The position numbers were made by a program, and so were the translations under genes. From positions 62,001-126,000 of the forward strand of contig NZ_RQUZ01000009.1 in the NCBI RefSeq assembly GCF_003992065.1: 64,000 nucleotides of DNA. Reading direction: 5' to 3'. Origin of the DNA: Veillonella seminalis. Lineage in GTDB: Bacteria; Bacillota; Negativicutes; Veillonellales; Veillonellaceae. This document shows, in pieces, positions 17,933 to 27,889 of this stretch. Position 1 is the first letter of the stretch, and every line of letters starts with the position of its first letter. Below the pieces are notes generated by a model. It ran no database searches, was not told where the DNA came from, and saw only the letters and a program-made list of their open reading frames with translations.

Positions 17933-18541
17933 TTATTCAACTTCGGCTGTTGTTGCGAACGGATTACCTAAGCGAGCCAACATGTGATCGAATTTTTCTT
18001 TTGGCATGGCATTATCTTTGTACCATTGCATTAAAAATTCAATTTTATTCTGTGCTTCTTCAGGTGTTAGTTTTTTTGCCAATACTTCGCCCCCTTTAGG
18101 ACGATTACCGCTTTTACCGCCGGCTACCAATACATAACCGTCAGGCATGCCGTACAAACCGATATCTTTAATCATCGGTTCCGCACAACAACGCGGACAA
18201 CCGCTGATACCGATGCGAAGTTTATTTGGCATATCTTCACCGAAATGATGCTCGTCAATATATTTTGCTACCGGAATAGTCTGCATAAACGCATGGGAGC
18301 AACCGTCAGTACCGCGACAAGCCGTAACAGAGTTAACCGCCGCATGCTTAACCTGTTGTACCCCTTCAGGTAATTGTTCCAAAATCGCCGCCTTGTCTTC
18401 CTTGGTAATGTCATAAATCTGAATCCCTGTAGCTACGATTCGAAAATTCCCTTTATATTTGTCAACTAATTCTATAATAGCGTGTAGTTGTTCGCGTGAA
18501 AATTCACTAAATAAAGAGTGTAAAATAATGGATGTTTTCAT
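17933..18541 (-). CDS. Small nitrite/sulfite reductase-like siroheme [4Fe-4S] protein
   Basis: A 202-residue protein resembling a single half of assimilatory sulfite or nitrite reductases. Residues 1-60 look like the ferredoxin-like half domain (GNFRIVATGIQIYDI), and the following segment has the siroheme/[4Fe-4S] ligand pattern: C75 and C81 in ACRGTDGC, then C115 and C119 in GCPRCC. Short stand-alone proteins of this sort are known in anaerobes as low-molecular-weight sulfite reductases, though physiological roles are rarely proven. The usual flavoprotein partner is not adjacent; the neighbours are potassium transport genes and a membrane protein. It seems to be a single-gene unit. Confidence 0.75.
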   Translation of the reverse strand: MKTSIILHSLFSEFSREQLHAIIELVDKYKGNFRIVATGIQIYDITKEDKAAILEQLPEGVQQVKHAAVNSVTACRGTDGCSHAFMQTIPVAKYIDEHHFGEDMPNKLRIGISGCPRCCAEPMIKDIGLYGMPDGYVLVAGGKSGNRPKGGEVLAKKLTPEEAQNKIEFLMQWYKDNAMPKEKFDHMLARLGNPFATTAEVE

Positions 18542-18785
18542 ATGTACTCCTCAGTCATTTGATTAACAATAAACGTATATTGTTGTACCCTCAGTTTGAT
18601 ACAATCACTTACAATACCGACAGACCTTACACTTTATACCGTTATGTATAATTCATTATATTATTTGTATCATATTCTTATTTTAAAGGGCTGTGACAAA
18701 TATCACCAAATAACTAAAAGTTATGATTTAACGAAGTAAAGTTTTTGAAAATTAAGTGCTTAATCGCTGTCAGCATAAAGAGAAA

Positions 18786-19520
18786 CTATACTGAAGCTTT
18801 GGAACCGCCTATAGATTCAATATCGGTAGCTTTTTCGACTTCTTCTTTGTTTACCGCAGCCTCGGTCATACCTGTCAAACTGTCATCCGATGCATACGAA
18901 GATTTTCCCCTTTCAAAACGCCCCCTTTTCTCACGATTACTGTTATCGAGAGATGATTCACCGGCTTCAATAATAGCCGTTATTACGTCGGTAGCATCCA
19001 CCTTATCTTTAGCCTCTTCCGTATTGAGTAAGGCCACATTCTTCTGTAAAAAACGTCGCCATACATATTCCACACTGGCCGTCGTATATAGTAAAAAGTA
19101 AAAATAAGTAGCTGCCGATGCCCCCATATAAAGCAAGTAAATATTCATACCGTTATATGTATCGACTATCTGTCCCGACTGCATTTCCTGCATTAAAAGC
19201 ACCATAATCAACATAGCAATAATACCGAGCACAATCGCCACGGTTAACGCTACCGCATATAAAATAAAAAGAAAGGCAGTATTAGATACATGTGTATCGG
19301 GAAACCGTTTAGTCAAACCTTTGGTGTATAAATTACGACATAAAAGTCCGGCAACGGTAATAACAACAAATAAAACAACACCGGAAACTAAATAAAATCT
19401 GTCACCCGTTACATATCCGTAAATGCCTTTACTCACTAAAAATACAGCACATAAACTTAATAAGTCGAAAATTATGCCGGCAAAGCAAGCTCGCCAGCCA
19501 AAATTCACATAGTCTTTCAT
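18786..19520 (-). CDS. Hypothetical membrane protein
   Basis: I do not recognise this 244-residue protein. It has four likely membrane segments (about residues 13-33, 42-60, 80-110 and 128-150), with charged loops between. After residue 165 it is hydrophilic, rich in E, K, S and D, and probably disordered and cytoplasmic. No signal peptide or enzyme motif is seen. It has its own region 265 bp downstream of a plus-strand tRNA gene and 244 bp upstream of the reductase-like gene, so it is probably monocistronic. The overall composition suggests a real gene, but function is unknown. Confidence 0.65.
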   Translation of the reverse strand: MKDYVNFGWRACFAGIIFDLLSLCAVFLVSKGIYGYVTGDRFYLVSGVVLFVVITVAGLLCRNLYTKGLTKRFPDTHVSNTAFLFILYAVALTVAIVLGIIAMLIMVLLMQEMQSGQIVDTYNGMNIYLLYMGASAATYFYFLLYTTASVEYVWRRFLQKNVALLNTEEAKDKVDATDVITAIIEAGESSLDNSNREKRGRFERGKSSYASDDSLTGMTEAAVNKEEVEKATDIESIGGSKASV

Positions 19521-19681
19521 GGTCCAATCTTCCTTACTTTACATCACTAAAATATTCCATTTATTAATAGTAAAAGCATACCACGAATACATACCTCTGA
19601 CAAGTTACACATGTATATTCTCCCTTGATCGAGCTATGTAAATTTATCATATTTATTTTGTCACTGTCACGTAAATTTTTA

Positions 19682-19711
19682 TTGACAAAAGTCTAATCTA
19701 TTTAGTATTAT
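19682..19711 (+). promoter_or_regulatory. Promoter of tRNA-Ala
   Basis: TTGACA (19682-19687), 18-bp spacer, TATTAT (19706-19711), ending 16 bp before the tRNA 5' end. Confidence 0.75.
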
Positions 19712-19727
19712 ATTATCTGTAATGCAT

Positions 19728-19803
<76 letters not shown>

Positions 19804-19810
19804 CATTAGA

Positions 19811-19838
19811 AAAGACGCACATGAGTGCGTCTTTTTTT
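19811..19838 (+). terminator. Intrinsic terminator of tRNA-Ala
   Basis: AAAGACGCAC and GTGCGTCTTT form a 10-bp stem with an ATGA loop, followed by a run of seven T on the plus strand. Confidence 0.93.
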
Positions 19839-19888
19839 GTTATCTGATTGAATTATACCAATCAACAAGTCGGTATACCAATCTTCAC

Positions 19889-21067
19889 TTACCGAATAAA
19901 CTGACTAAACACATAATTACCATGCTTAGCTCCGTCACGAGTGAGTCGCCAAGTATCTACGTCCGCTATTAGTAAACCCTGCTTTATTAACAAATCTATT
20001 TCATCGCCGAAAATATCTCGAACGGACATATTGAAACGTTCATTAAAGGCTTTTTCGGAAAGCCCCCACTTCGTACGCAATGCCAAAAAGCAAAAATCTT
20101 CTACTGCGCGGTCTTCACTGATTTTCTCTTCAACCACAACCGGCAATAATTCCTGCCGCAAACGATTTATATAAGGTACTACATAGGGCTCGTTATTGCG
20201 TCGTACATTATTATAGAAGGAATAGGCCCCGGCACCGAAAGCTAAATAGTCTTTATACTGCCAATAACGCAGATTATGATAGCTGTAGGAACCGTTATTG
20301 GTAAAGTTGGAGATTTCATAACGCTCAAAGCCGTTAGCACTAAGTTCATCAAGCATACAATCATACATGGCTTCGTTTTCGTCATCTGACGGCAAATCAA
20401 GGTCCCCCAATTCCACCTGTTTATGTAAATTAGTGCCCTCTTCCAACTGCAAACCGTAAATCGAAATATGACTGACACCCAAATCGACCAATGTTTTTAC
20501 ATTGGTCTTTATGTCGTTTAAGGACTGTCCCGGCAGTGCATAGATTAAATCACCACTTACCGATTGAAAACCAACGGATAAAGCATCGGTAATCGCCTGT
20601 TTCGCCATATGCGCATTATGACCACGTCTGAGCAGCTGCAACAAATCATCATCAAAAGTCTGAACGCCGTAGCTAAGGCGAGTAACACCTAGGGATTTTA
20701 GCCCTTTCAGGTAGTCAATGTCGATTTCCCCCGGATTCGCTTCCATGGATAATTCACGGACAGAATCACAAGGATAGTAAGTATATAAAGTATCTAAAAT
20801 CTGCTCTAACTGAATTAACGATAACTGTGTTGGTGTACCGCCACCAAAATAAACCGTGTTTACCGGAATTTTAGCACTTTTAGGATATGTTTCGGCCCAT
20901 AGTTTTATTTCAGCACACAAAGCATCAACATAATCATCATAATAGGCTTCCAAACCTTCGTAGGAGGCAAAATCACAGTAAGAGCATTTTTTACGACAAA
21001 ACGGGATATGAAGGTACACCCCCATATCCCGAGAAGTCGCAAAAGAGGGTGTGAATGTTAAATCCAT
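19889..21067 (-). CDS. hemW: Heme chaperone HemW / coproporphyrinogen oxidase-like radical SAM protein
   Basis: A 392-residue radical-SAM protein of the HemN/HemW family. The N-terminal GVYLHIPFCRKKCSYCDF motif supplies CxxxCxxC for the [4Fe-4S] cluster; TVYFGGGTPTQL and EANPGEID follow, and the C-terminal HemN_C domain starts about residue 310. HemW is thought to insert heme into target proteins rather than to oxidise coproporphyrinogen, and the compact motif without a fourth adjacent cysteine fits HemW. The ATG at 21067 has GGAG 7 nt upstream; a TTG two codons earlier is a weaker choice. It lies downstream of lepA, as in other Firmicutes. Confidence 0.92.
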   Translation of the reverse strand: MDLTFTPSFATSRDMGVYLHIPFCRKKCSYCDFASYEGLEAYYDDYVDALCAEIKLWAETYPKSAKIPVNTVYFGGGTPTQLSLIQLEQILDTLYTYYPCDSVRELSMEANPGEIDIDYLKGLKSLGVTRLSYGVQTFDDDLLQLLRRGHNAHMAKQAITDALSVGFQSVSGDLIYALPGQSLNDIKTNVKTLVDLGVSHISIYGLQLEEGTNLHKQVELGDLDLPSDDENEAMYDCMLDELSANGFERYEISNFTNNGSYSYHNLRYWQYKDYLAFGAGAYSFYNNVRRNNEPYVVPYINRLRQELLPVVVEEKISEDRAVEDFCFLALRTKWGLSEKAFNERFNMSVRDIFGDEIDLLIKQGLLIADVDTWRLTRDGAKHGNYVFSQFIR

Positions 21068-21159
21068 ACACAATCTCCTTTATCTTTTTGAAAAACCAGT
21101 ATCTGAACTATTATTAAGCCCAAATTGAAGTGGTAATATAATTTAAAATTTAATCTGAA

Positions 21160-22962
21160 TTATTTGTCGTCAACTTTAAGAATGGCCATGAACGCTTCTT
21201 GCGGAATTTCTACACTACCTACCGCCTTCATACGTTTCTTACCTTCTTTTTGTTTTTCCAACAATTTACGTTTACGGCTGATATCGCCGCCGTAACATTT
21301 AGCCAACACGTCTTTACGCCAAGCTTTAACCGTTTCACGAGCCACAATTTTATTACCGACTGCTGCCTGAATCGGAATTTCAAACATTTGACGCGGAATG
21401 AGTTCTTTTAACTTTTCAGCCAAGGCACGTCCGCGTGTAGCCGCTCTGTCTTTATGAACAATAATACTCAAAGCGTCAACCGGTTCCCCATTTAAGAGAA
21501 TGTCCATCTTAACCATCGGCGATGCCTGATAACCGATGAGTTCATAGTCTAATGAAGCATAGCCTTTCGTAGCGGATTTCAATTTATCAAAGTAATCGTA
21601 AATGATTTCGCCCAATGGCAAGTGATATACGATGGATACACGAGTTTCGTCCAAATATTCCATGGATTGGTATTCACCGCGCTTATCCTGCGATAATTCC
21701 ATAATGGCACCTACAAAGTCCTTAGGAACAATGGTTGTTGCCTTTACATACGGCTCTTCGATGAAGTCAATTTCCGTAGGTGGCGGCAATTTGGACGGAT
21801 TGTCAATTTCTAAAATCTCACCGTTTGTCTTATGTACTTTGTAGTTTACGCTCGGCGCCGTCGTAATTAACGTTAAGTTGTATTCACGTTCCAAACGTTC
21901 CTGAATAACGTCCATGTGCAAAAGACCAAGGAAACCGCAACGGAAACCGAAACCCAAAGCGATGGATGTTTCCGGTTCATATTCAAGAGCTGCGTCATTT
22001 AAGTTCAGTTTTTCAAGAGCATCACGCAGATTGTCGTAATCCTTGCTGTCTGTCGGATAGAGACCGCAATACACCATGGATACCGCTTTGCGATAACCCG
22101 GTAACGGTTCTGCCGCCGGATCGTCAGCTTTAGTAATTGTATCTCCTACATGGCAGTCGCCTACATTTTTAATGCTCGCCGCCACACAACCTACACTGCC
22201 GCATGACAATTCATCCACCGGCAATAAGTTTGGTGTGAAAACGCCAAGCTCGGTCACTTCAAAGTCTTTATTATCGTGCATCATACGAATGATGTCACGT
22301 TTTTTAAGAGAACCTTCTTTAACGCGTACATAAGCGATAGCGCCTTTGTAAGAGTCAAAACGGGAGTCAAAAATAAGAGCGCGTGTCGGTTGATCCGATT
22401 TGTCTTCCGGTGCCGGAATACGTTCAACAATGGCTTCCAAAATATCCTGAATACCGATACCGGATTTAGCACTCGCCAAAATCGCATCGGATGCATCAAG
22501 ACCGATAATATCTTCAATTTCTTTTTTTACACGTTCCACATCGGCACTCGGTAAGTCTATTTTATTAATTACCGGAATAATTTCCAAGTCGTGTTCCAAC
22601 GCCAAGTAAACATTGGCCAAAGTCTGTGCTTCAACGCCTTGTGCTGCATCTACAACGAGCAAAGCCCCTTCACAAGCAACTAAGGAACGGGATACTTCAT
22701 AACTGAAATCCACGTGGCCCGGGGTATCGATCAAGTTTAAGGTGTATTGGTTACCGTCTTTAGCGGTATGCAATAAGCGAACGGATTGGGCTTTAATGGT
22801 AATCCCACGTTCACGTTCCAAATCCATGGAATCAAGCACCTGAGCCTCCATCTCACGTTTTGTGAGCGTTCCCGTTGCTTCTATCAAACGGTCAGCCAAG
22901 GTGGATTTCCCGTGGTCTATATGGGCAATAATACAGAAATTACGAATATGGTCAGTTGACAT
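21160..22962 (-). CDS. lepA: Elongation factor 4 (LepA)
   Basis: A 600-residue translational GTPase, the standard EF4 length. G1 is [14 protein letters not shown] (about residues 13-26), G2 lies around [11 protein letters not shown]3 is DTPGHVDF, G4 NKIDLPSAD and G5 SAKSGIG. The characteristic LepA C-terminal domain is visible at [20 protein letters not shown] and [18 protein letters not shown]. It back-translocates or remodels stalled ribosomes in the cytosol. It is followed by hemW, the usual Firmicute pairing. No regulatory site is evident in the 276 bp upstream other than the mnmA terminator. Confidence 0.97.
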   Translation of the reverse strand: MSTDHIRNFCIIAHIDHGKSTLADRLIEATGTLTKREMEAQVLDSMDLERERGITIKAQSVRLLHTAKDGNQYTLNLIDTPGHVDFSYEVSRSLVACEGALLVVDAAQGVEAQTLANVYLALEHDLEIIPVINKIDLPSADVERVKKEIEDIIGLDASDAILASAKSGIGIQDILEAIVERIPAPEDKSDQPTRALIFDSRFDSYKGAIAYVRVKEGSLKKRDIIRMMHDNKDFEVTELGVFTPNLLPVDELSCGSVGCVAASIKNVGDCHVGDTITKADDPAAEPLPGYRKAVSMVYCGLYPTDSKDYDNLRDALEKLNLNDAALEYEPETSIALGFGFRCGFLGLLHMDVIQERLEREYNLTLITTAPSVNYKVHKTNGEILEIDNPSKLPPPTEIDFIEEPYVKATTIVPKDFVGAIMELSQDKRGEYQSMEYLDETRVSIVYHLPLGEIIYDYFDKLKSATKGYASLDYELIGYQASPMVKMDILLNGEPVDALSIIVHKDRAATRGRALAEKLKELIPRQMFEIPIQAAVGNKIVARETVKAWRKDVLAKCYGGDISRKRKLLEKQKEGKKRMKAVGSVEIPQEAFMAILKVDDK

Positions 22963-23171
22963 GCTCTATTCTCCTCACAAATGGCTTAACTTCGTCATTT
23001 TCAACGATTTAAGTAGCAAAATAATTGAATAGCACTTAAATCTCGATAAATATAAAAGAACTAAAATTATTAAATAATTCTAGTTTAACTTTGCTTACTA
23101 TATACATATACTATAATCTATTTAAATATTATAACATTAGTATGGCATATCGTCTATTATTACTAAGGTAC

Positions 23172-23206
23172 AAAAACGCCTGTAACCGCACTTGGTTACA
23201 GGCGTT
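23172..23206 (-). terminator. Intrinsic terminator of mnmA
   Basis: A 13-bp stem, AACGCCTGTAACC with GGTTACAGGCGTT, has a 6-nt loop, and TTTTTG follows on the minus strand. It lies 33 bp past the mnmA stop codon. Confidence 0.92.
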
Positions 23207-23238
23207 CTGCATATAGTATTATATTTGCTTACCAATCT

Positions 23239-24300
23239 TTAGCAAACAGTTTCGATTACACCGCCGCCTAATACTTGAGTGCCTTCGTAGAATACTACGG
23301 ATTGACCCGGTGTAATAGCGCGTTGTGGCGTTTCAAAGACAACTTCCATGGTTTCATCGTCAAGGATACGGGCTACACATGGCGAAGGGTTCGCTGCATA
23401 GCGAATCTTGCCGGCTGCATGTAATTCCTTTGGAATCGTACCGGATAAGAAGTTGTAATGTTTACAAATCATGCGATTTGTGAATAAACTTTCATCAGGA
23501 CCGACGATAACTTCGTTCTTTTCACCATCAAGGCGTACTACGTAAAGCGGATACTTATAAGCAACGCCGAGACCTTTACGCTGACCGATAGTGTAGTTGA
23601 ACAAACCGTTGTGACGGCCTAAAATTTCACCGTTTTCATGAACAATATTGCCCGATTTAGGTGCTTCAGTCAATTGTTTTTGAATAAAGCCCTGATAATT
23701 GTGATTTGGTAAGAAGCAAATATCTTCGCTATCCGGCTTGTTAGCTACCGGTAAATCGCGGTCATTTGCCATTTCACGAGTCAAGGTCTTCTTCTGAGCG
23801 CCCAATGGGAACATCAAATGGCTTAAGATATCTTGATTCAAGGTGTAGAGTACATAACTCTGATCCTTGGATGGATCTGCCCCTTTATGAACTTCATAAA
23901 GCTTTGTTGCTTCATTATAACGCACCTGTGCATAGTGACCTGTTACCATATGCGTAGCACCCAATTCAAGCGCACGTTTTAACAACAGATCAAATTTAAT
24001 ATTTTTATTGCAGAATACACAAGGATTCGGTGTACGCCCAGCGGCATACTCGTTAACAAAATAATCAACTACATTTTCGTAAAAAACATCCCGAGCATCT
24101 ACTACATGATGCTCAATGCCGAGAAAATCACACATTTTCTTAGCATCCGTTACGGCTAACGGCACATCCTCAGGATCTGCATCGCTTACCCATAAACGCA
24201 AGGTAATACCAAATACCTTATACCCTTGTTCTAACAGCATCGACGCTGTTAAGGAGCTGTCGACGCCCCCACTCATTGCAACTGCTACAACGTTTTCCAT
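23239..24300 (-). CDS. mnmA: tRNA-specific 2-thiouridylase
   Basis: MnmA thiolates U34 of tRNA-Lys, -Glu and -Gln using sulfur from a cysteine desulfurase relay. The 353-residue protein has the N-terminal PP-loop AMSGGVDSSL, the first catalytic cysteine in TPNPCVFCN, and the second in the C-terminal half, in the SPCVARI context. The DSEDICFLPN and YTIGQRKGLG motifs are also typical. I start at 24300 because GGAG precedes this ATG; an in-frame ATG 18 codons upstream has none. Neither a cysteine desulfurase nor IscU gene is adjacent. Confidence 0.95.
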   Translation of the reverse strand: MENVVAVAMSGGVDSSLTASMLLEQGYKVFGITLRLWVSDADPEDVPLAVTDAKKMCDFLGIEHHVVDARDVFYENVVDYFVNEYAAGRTPNPCVFCNKNIKFDLLLKRALELGATHMVTGHYAQVRYNEATKLYEVHKGADPSKDQSYVLYTLNQDILSHLMFPLGAQKKTLTREMANDRDLPVANKPDSEDICFLPNHNYQGFIQKQLTEAPKSGNIVHENGEILGRHNGLFNYTIGQRKGLGVAYKYPLYVVRLDGEKNEVIVGPDESLFTNRMICKHYNFLSGTIPKELHAAGKIRYAANPSPCVARILDDETMEVVFETPQRAITPGQSVVFYEGTQVLGGGVIETVC

Positions 24301-24707
24301 GCTTTCTCCTTCTGTAGGTCGCCTGACCTGTTCAGTAAACTCAATATACATCATACAGAGTGAAAGTCCGAATATGTATATACCGACTAATAAAAATAAA
24401 AATACACAAATGCTTTAAAGTAATTAATTTTTTCAAGAAAAATCGCTATTAATCAGAACTAGCATCTTATCGTTCTAAAAAATCTCAATTATTCTAAAAA
24501 ATACACATTACTTATACTAAAGCAACAGTTAGTATACCATAAAACAGGCGTAATATATAGAGATATCTTAATCTTATGATTTTTGGAATCACATTACATC
24601 CTATACTTACGCCTTATTTTACATCTTAAATTTGCACTTACATTAAAGCTCAGATCTAAATCTTACATGATTCGTAAGAACTACTGCTATTTACGGCTCA
24701 AAAACTA
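24301..24707 (-). other. AT-rich 407-bp intergenic stretch
   Basis: Between mnmA and the PLP lyase gene. It contains the mnmA ribosome binding site, AT-rich sequence in which I see no convincing -35/-10 pair, and a probable terminator of the lyase gene at 24540-24615. No reading frame in it shows coding character. Confidence 0.5.
24540..24615 (-). terminator. Probable terminator of the PLP lyase gene
   Basis: AGGCGTAA-TATATAG (24546-24560) is complementary to CTATACTTACGCCT (24601-24614) with one bulge. On the minus strand TGTTTTATGG follows. The loop is long (about 40 nt), so the call is moderate. Confidence 0.55.
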
Positions 24708-25952
24708 TTACGCTTTTCGATTAGCTAAAATTTCTTCAGCTGATCCTAAAATACCGAGCATCGAATGTTCAAATACAAGGCCGCCTTGCATGAAAATAGT
24801 ATATGGTGCACGTACCGGACCATCGGCACTGAGTTCAATGGATGAACCTTGTACAAAAGTACCGCCGGCCATGATAATTTGATCCGTATAGCCCGGCATA
24901 TCGCCCGGAACCGGACGAACATGCGCATCTACCGGCGAATAAGCCTGCATACCGCGACAAAACTGTTCCATTTCATCCGCATTATTAAGATTAATAGCTT
25001 GAATCAAGTCAAAACGATCGGAATCAACTTTCGGAAATACTTCATACCCCAAAAGTGTACCTACCGCTGCTGTATATACAGCACCTTTCAGTGCCTGCAA
25101 TACTACATGAGGAGCCAAGAATAAGCCTTGGAAGAATAAGCGATAACCCGGCGAATAAGAACCCATGTGATCACCTAAGCCCGGTGCCGTCAATTCATAG
25201 GCCACGTCTTCCACTAGCGTTTCTTTGCCGGCTACATAACCGCCGGTCGGAGCAATACCGCCACCGGCGTTCTTAATTAAAGAACCGGCCATAATATCGG
25301 CGCCGTGTTCCAATGGTTCTGTAGTTTCCGTAAATTCACCGTAACAATTATCAACGAAACAAATTGTCTTCGGATTCTTAGCCTTAACAGCCTTACAAAT
25401 CTTTTCAATATCCAATACGGAAAGCGGTTCACGCGTACTGTAACCGCGTGAACGCTGAATAACGACAACACGTGTACTTTCGTTAACCGCAGCCACAATA
25501 CCGTCCAAATCATAGGTATTGTCTTTTAAAGGCACTTCTTTATAAATAAAACCACGTTCAACCAAAGAATTGCGCACCGGATGCGGTACACCGATTACTG
25601 ATTGCATCGTATCATACGGGGCACCTACAGCATATACAAACTCTTTACCCTGTTTACCACTGCCCAATAAGGCAATTAAGGTTGTTGCCAAAGCATGCGT
25701 ACCGGAAACAAAGTGAGCACGAACCAACGCTTTTTCCGCTTTAAAAACATGGGCAAAAACTTCATCCAATTTTTCACGACCGCTGTCATTATAGCCGTAG
25801 CCGCTGGACCCGTTAAAGTGATAATCACTTAATTGGCACTCTTTAAAAGCTTCCAATACTTTCTTCGTATTATGTAATGCAATAGGTTTAAATTTCTTAA
25901 ATTGAGGCTCTGCCATACGCAAAGCTTCGTCCCGTATACTATCTAAATTCAT
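24708..25952 (-). CDS. PLP-dependent methionine gamma-lyase/aluminium-resistance family protein
   Basis: A 414-residue fold-type I PLP enzyme of the family often named after aluminium resistance and related to cystathionine/methionine gamma-lyases. Visible features are HFNGSSGYGYNDSGREKLDE at the N-terminus, FVSGTHALATTL, CFVDNCYGEF (aspartate for the PLP ring nitrogen) and MAGSLIKNAGGG with the probable Schiff-base lysine. In vivo substrate is not established for the family. It sits upstream of mnmA and downstream of miaA; neither neighbour explains its role beyond sulfur and amino acid metabolism. A rather weak ribosome binding site precedes the ATG. Confidence 0.85.
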   Translation of the reverse strand: MNLDSIRDEALRMAEPQFKKFKPIALHNTKKVLEAFKECQLSDYHFNGSSGYGYNDSGREKLDEVFAHVFKAEKALVRAHFVSGTHALATTLIALLGSGKQGKEFVYAVGAPYDTMQSVIGVPHPVRNSLVERGFIYKEVPLKDNTYDLDGIVAAVNESTRVVVIQRSRGYSTREPLSVLDIEKICKAVKAKNPKTICFVDNCYGEFTETTEPLEHGADIMAGSLIKNAGGGIAPTGGYVAGKETLVEDVAYELTAPGLGDHMGSYSPGYRLFFQGLFLAPHVVLQALKGAVYTAAVGTLLGYEVFPKVDSDRFDLIQAINLNNADEMEQFCRGMQAYSPVDAHVRPVPGDMPGYTDQIIMAGGTFVQGSSIELSADGPVRAPYTIFMQGGLVFEHSMLGILGSAEEILANRKA

Positions 25953-26086
25953 TATCTAATAACTTCCTAACTTAAAAATTAATATTAGAGCTCCAAACAG
26001 TAAGCTCCCTAAAAAATAACATTGACGATTAATTGAGTAATTAATTTTTAATCATCTGCTCAATTATACGCCTAAACATTAGCTGT

Positions 26087-27019
26087 TTAAACCATTAATC
26101 CCGATTTATGAATTATTTCTAAAGCCTCTTCAAAAATAGAATCCCCTGTGCGATTAGAATCACAATCAAGCCAAGTTATATATGGCATACGCTTATACCA
26201 AGTAAGCTGACGTTTGGCAAAATGGCGCGTATTTTGCTGAATAGCATTAATGGCTTCGGCCTTCGTATACTCACCGTTAAAATAGGCCACCACTTCTTTA
26301 TAGCCGATGCCTTTAAAAGCCTGACACTGAGGTGAAACACCGGCCGCCAAAAGTTGTTCTACTTCTTCAAAGAGACCCTGCTCCACCATTATATTTACGC
26401 GCAAATTAATGCGTTCATACAGTTCATTACGATTGCGTCGTAAGCCGATTACAGGTCCTTCATAGGACAGCCCCGCCTTAGTTTGATTGGTAAGAGCTTC
26501 ATAATTTCCCTGCTCCATCAATTCGATGGCTCGGAATAAACGGTGTTTATCGGTAAAACGAAGTTCTATATTAGCTTTTTGAGCCAATACCTTAGCATAC
26601 GCTAAGAGTCCTTCATCACCTTTAGTCTGCCATAACTCATCAAGTCGATCACGTATTTGTGTATTCGGTCCCTCGACGGAAAAATCATACCCTTCCAGAA
26701 GAGACTGTACATAAAACCCGGTACCGCCTGATAAAATCGGCATATGACCGTCTTTATGAGCTGCCGTAATTTCCAAACGTGCCTCGTGCTGAAAATCAGC
26801 CGCACTATAAGATTCATCAGCCATGCGAATATCAATTAGACGATGAGGTACCGCTTGCAACTCCTCAATAGAAGGTTTGGCCGTACCGATATCCAAGCCT
26901 TTATAGATTTGGTAGGCATCGCCGGAAATGACGATACCGTTCAGACGTTTTGCCAAGCTCAATGTCAAATCGGTTTTGCCTACGGCGGTAGGTCCCAAAA
27001 TTGTAATCAATTGCTCCAT
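26087..27019 (-). CDS. miaA: tRNA dimethylallyltransferase
   Basis: MiaA adds dimethylallyl to A37 in tRNAs reading UNN codons; MiaB (32802-34112) then methylthiolates it, so both steps are encoded nearby. The 310 residues show the P-loop GPTAVGKTDL, SGDAYQIYKGLDIGTAKP (the usual D-S-x-Q-x-Y has Ala here instead of Ser), PHRLID, and GTGFYVQSLLEG. The start at 27019 has GGAGG 6 nt upstream and is preferred to an in-frame ATG 13 codons earlier. It lies 63 bp after the methyltransferase gene. Confidence 0.95.
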   Translation of the reverse strand: MEQLITILGPTAVGKTDLTLSLAKRLNGIVISGDAYQIYKGLDIGTAKPSIEELQAVPHRLIDIRMADESYSAADFQHEARLEITAAHKDGHMPILSGGTGFYVQSLLEGYDFSVEGPNTQIRDRLDELWQTKGDEGLLAYAKVLAQKANIELRFTDKHRLFRAIELMEQGNYEALTNQTKAGLSYEGPVIGLRRNRNELYERINLRVNIMVEQGLFEEVEQLLAAGVSPQCQAFKGIGYKEVVAYFNGEYTKAEAINAIQQNTRHFAKRQLTWYKRMPYITWLDCDSNRTGDSIFEEALEIIHKSGLMV

Positions 27020-27082
27020 ACGATACCTCCTTTCTATTAAACTCAACGAATAATTCAATGTTACTCAAAGCTGCAAACTATT

Positions 27083-27889
27083 TCAAACTTTATAAACACC
27101 AAAAGCGACACGGCTATATTTACCACCAAATAGTTCATCCGGCGGCAGCGTTTGAAAAATCGAACTAAACGGACGCTCTTTAACGATAACTCGCTTTTTA
27201 GCTACCCGTTTAGCTTCCTGTAATACAGCTTCGGTAAAACCAGTTTCCACCAAATGCCCCCGCAAACTTAAGAACTGCGGACTTTCTGTCACCGGTACTT
27301 CAAACATGGGATCAAAATAAACCATATCAAAGCTGTTATCAGCAGATTTTTTCAAGAAATCTTCAAAGCGAATAGCACATACTTGAATTCGCCGTAAGGC
27401 AGCCGTAACCTTATCATTCTCATGGACAAAATGACGTAAACCATAATTAGTCACATAGGCCAAAAGCGGATTACCTTCAAGAGCTACCATCTTTTTACAC
27501 TCGGGCTTGGCATAGGCCACAACAATACTGTCACTGCCAAGACCGGCTGTACAATCTAAAAATGATGTAATAGGCTCAGTACCGACAGCTTCAATTAAAT
27601 GGTCTGTTTGTCCCCGGTCATAAGCAATTAAACGCAAGTGCGCCATAGAAAGATGAAACTCATGAGCCTTACCTTCACCCGTATACAGTTGAGGCCCTTT
27701 TTGACTGAATATTAAAATATCCTTGCCTTTATGTGCGGCTTGCAAATTAGCCAATGATACGCGCTTACGCTCTACATAGGATGCTCCTAATAAAAGAGCG
27801 ACTGCCTTAGCCTCTTCTATCAGATTCCCCTTGCCTTTTTGTGAAGTTATCACAATAGAACAACTCTTTAAATTACTATCACTCATCAT
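27083..27889 (-). CDS. Class I SAM-dependent methyltransferase, RsmJ-like
   Basis: A 268-residue protein with a Rossmann methyltransferase core: FLDCTAGLGSDSIVVAYA (SAM loop near residue 112), VALEGNPLLAYV (acidic strand-2 end) and the catalytic-loop sequence MVYFDPMFEVPV. DPMF fits the RsmJ/YhiQ group, which methylates G1516 of 16S rRNA in Escherichia; that function is not proven for Firmicute members. Its ATG overlaps the mutL stop codon as TAATG, so its translation is probably coupled to mutL. The start codon choice between two adjacent ATGs is not decisive. Confidence 0.75.
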   Translation of the reverse strand: MMSDSNLKSCSIVITSQKGKGNLIEEAKAVALLLGASYVERKRVSLANLQAAHKGKDILIFSQKGPQLYTGEGKAHEFHLSMAHLRLIAYDRGQTDHLIEAVGTEPITSFLDCTAGLGSDSIVVAYAKPECKKMVALEGNPLLAYVTNYGLRHFVHENDKVTAALRRIQVCAIRFEDFLKKSADNSFDMVYFDPMFEVPVTESPQFLSLRGHLVETGFTEAVLQEAKRVAKKRVIVKERPFSSIFQTLPPDELFGGKYSRVAFGVYKV

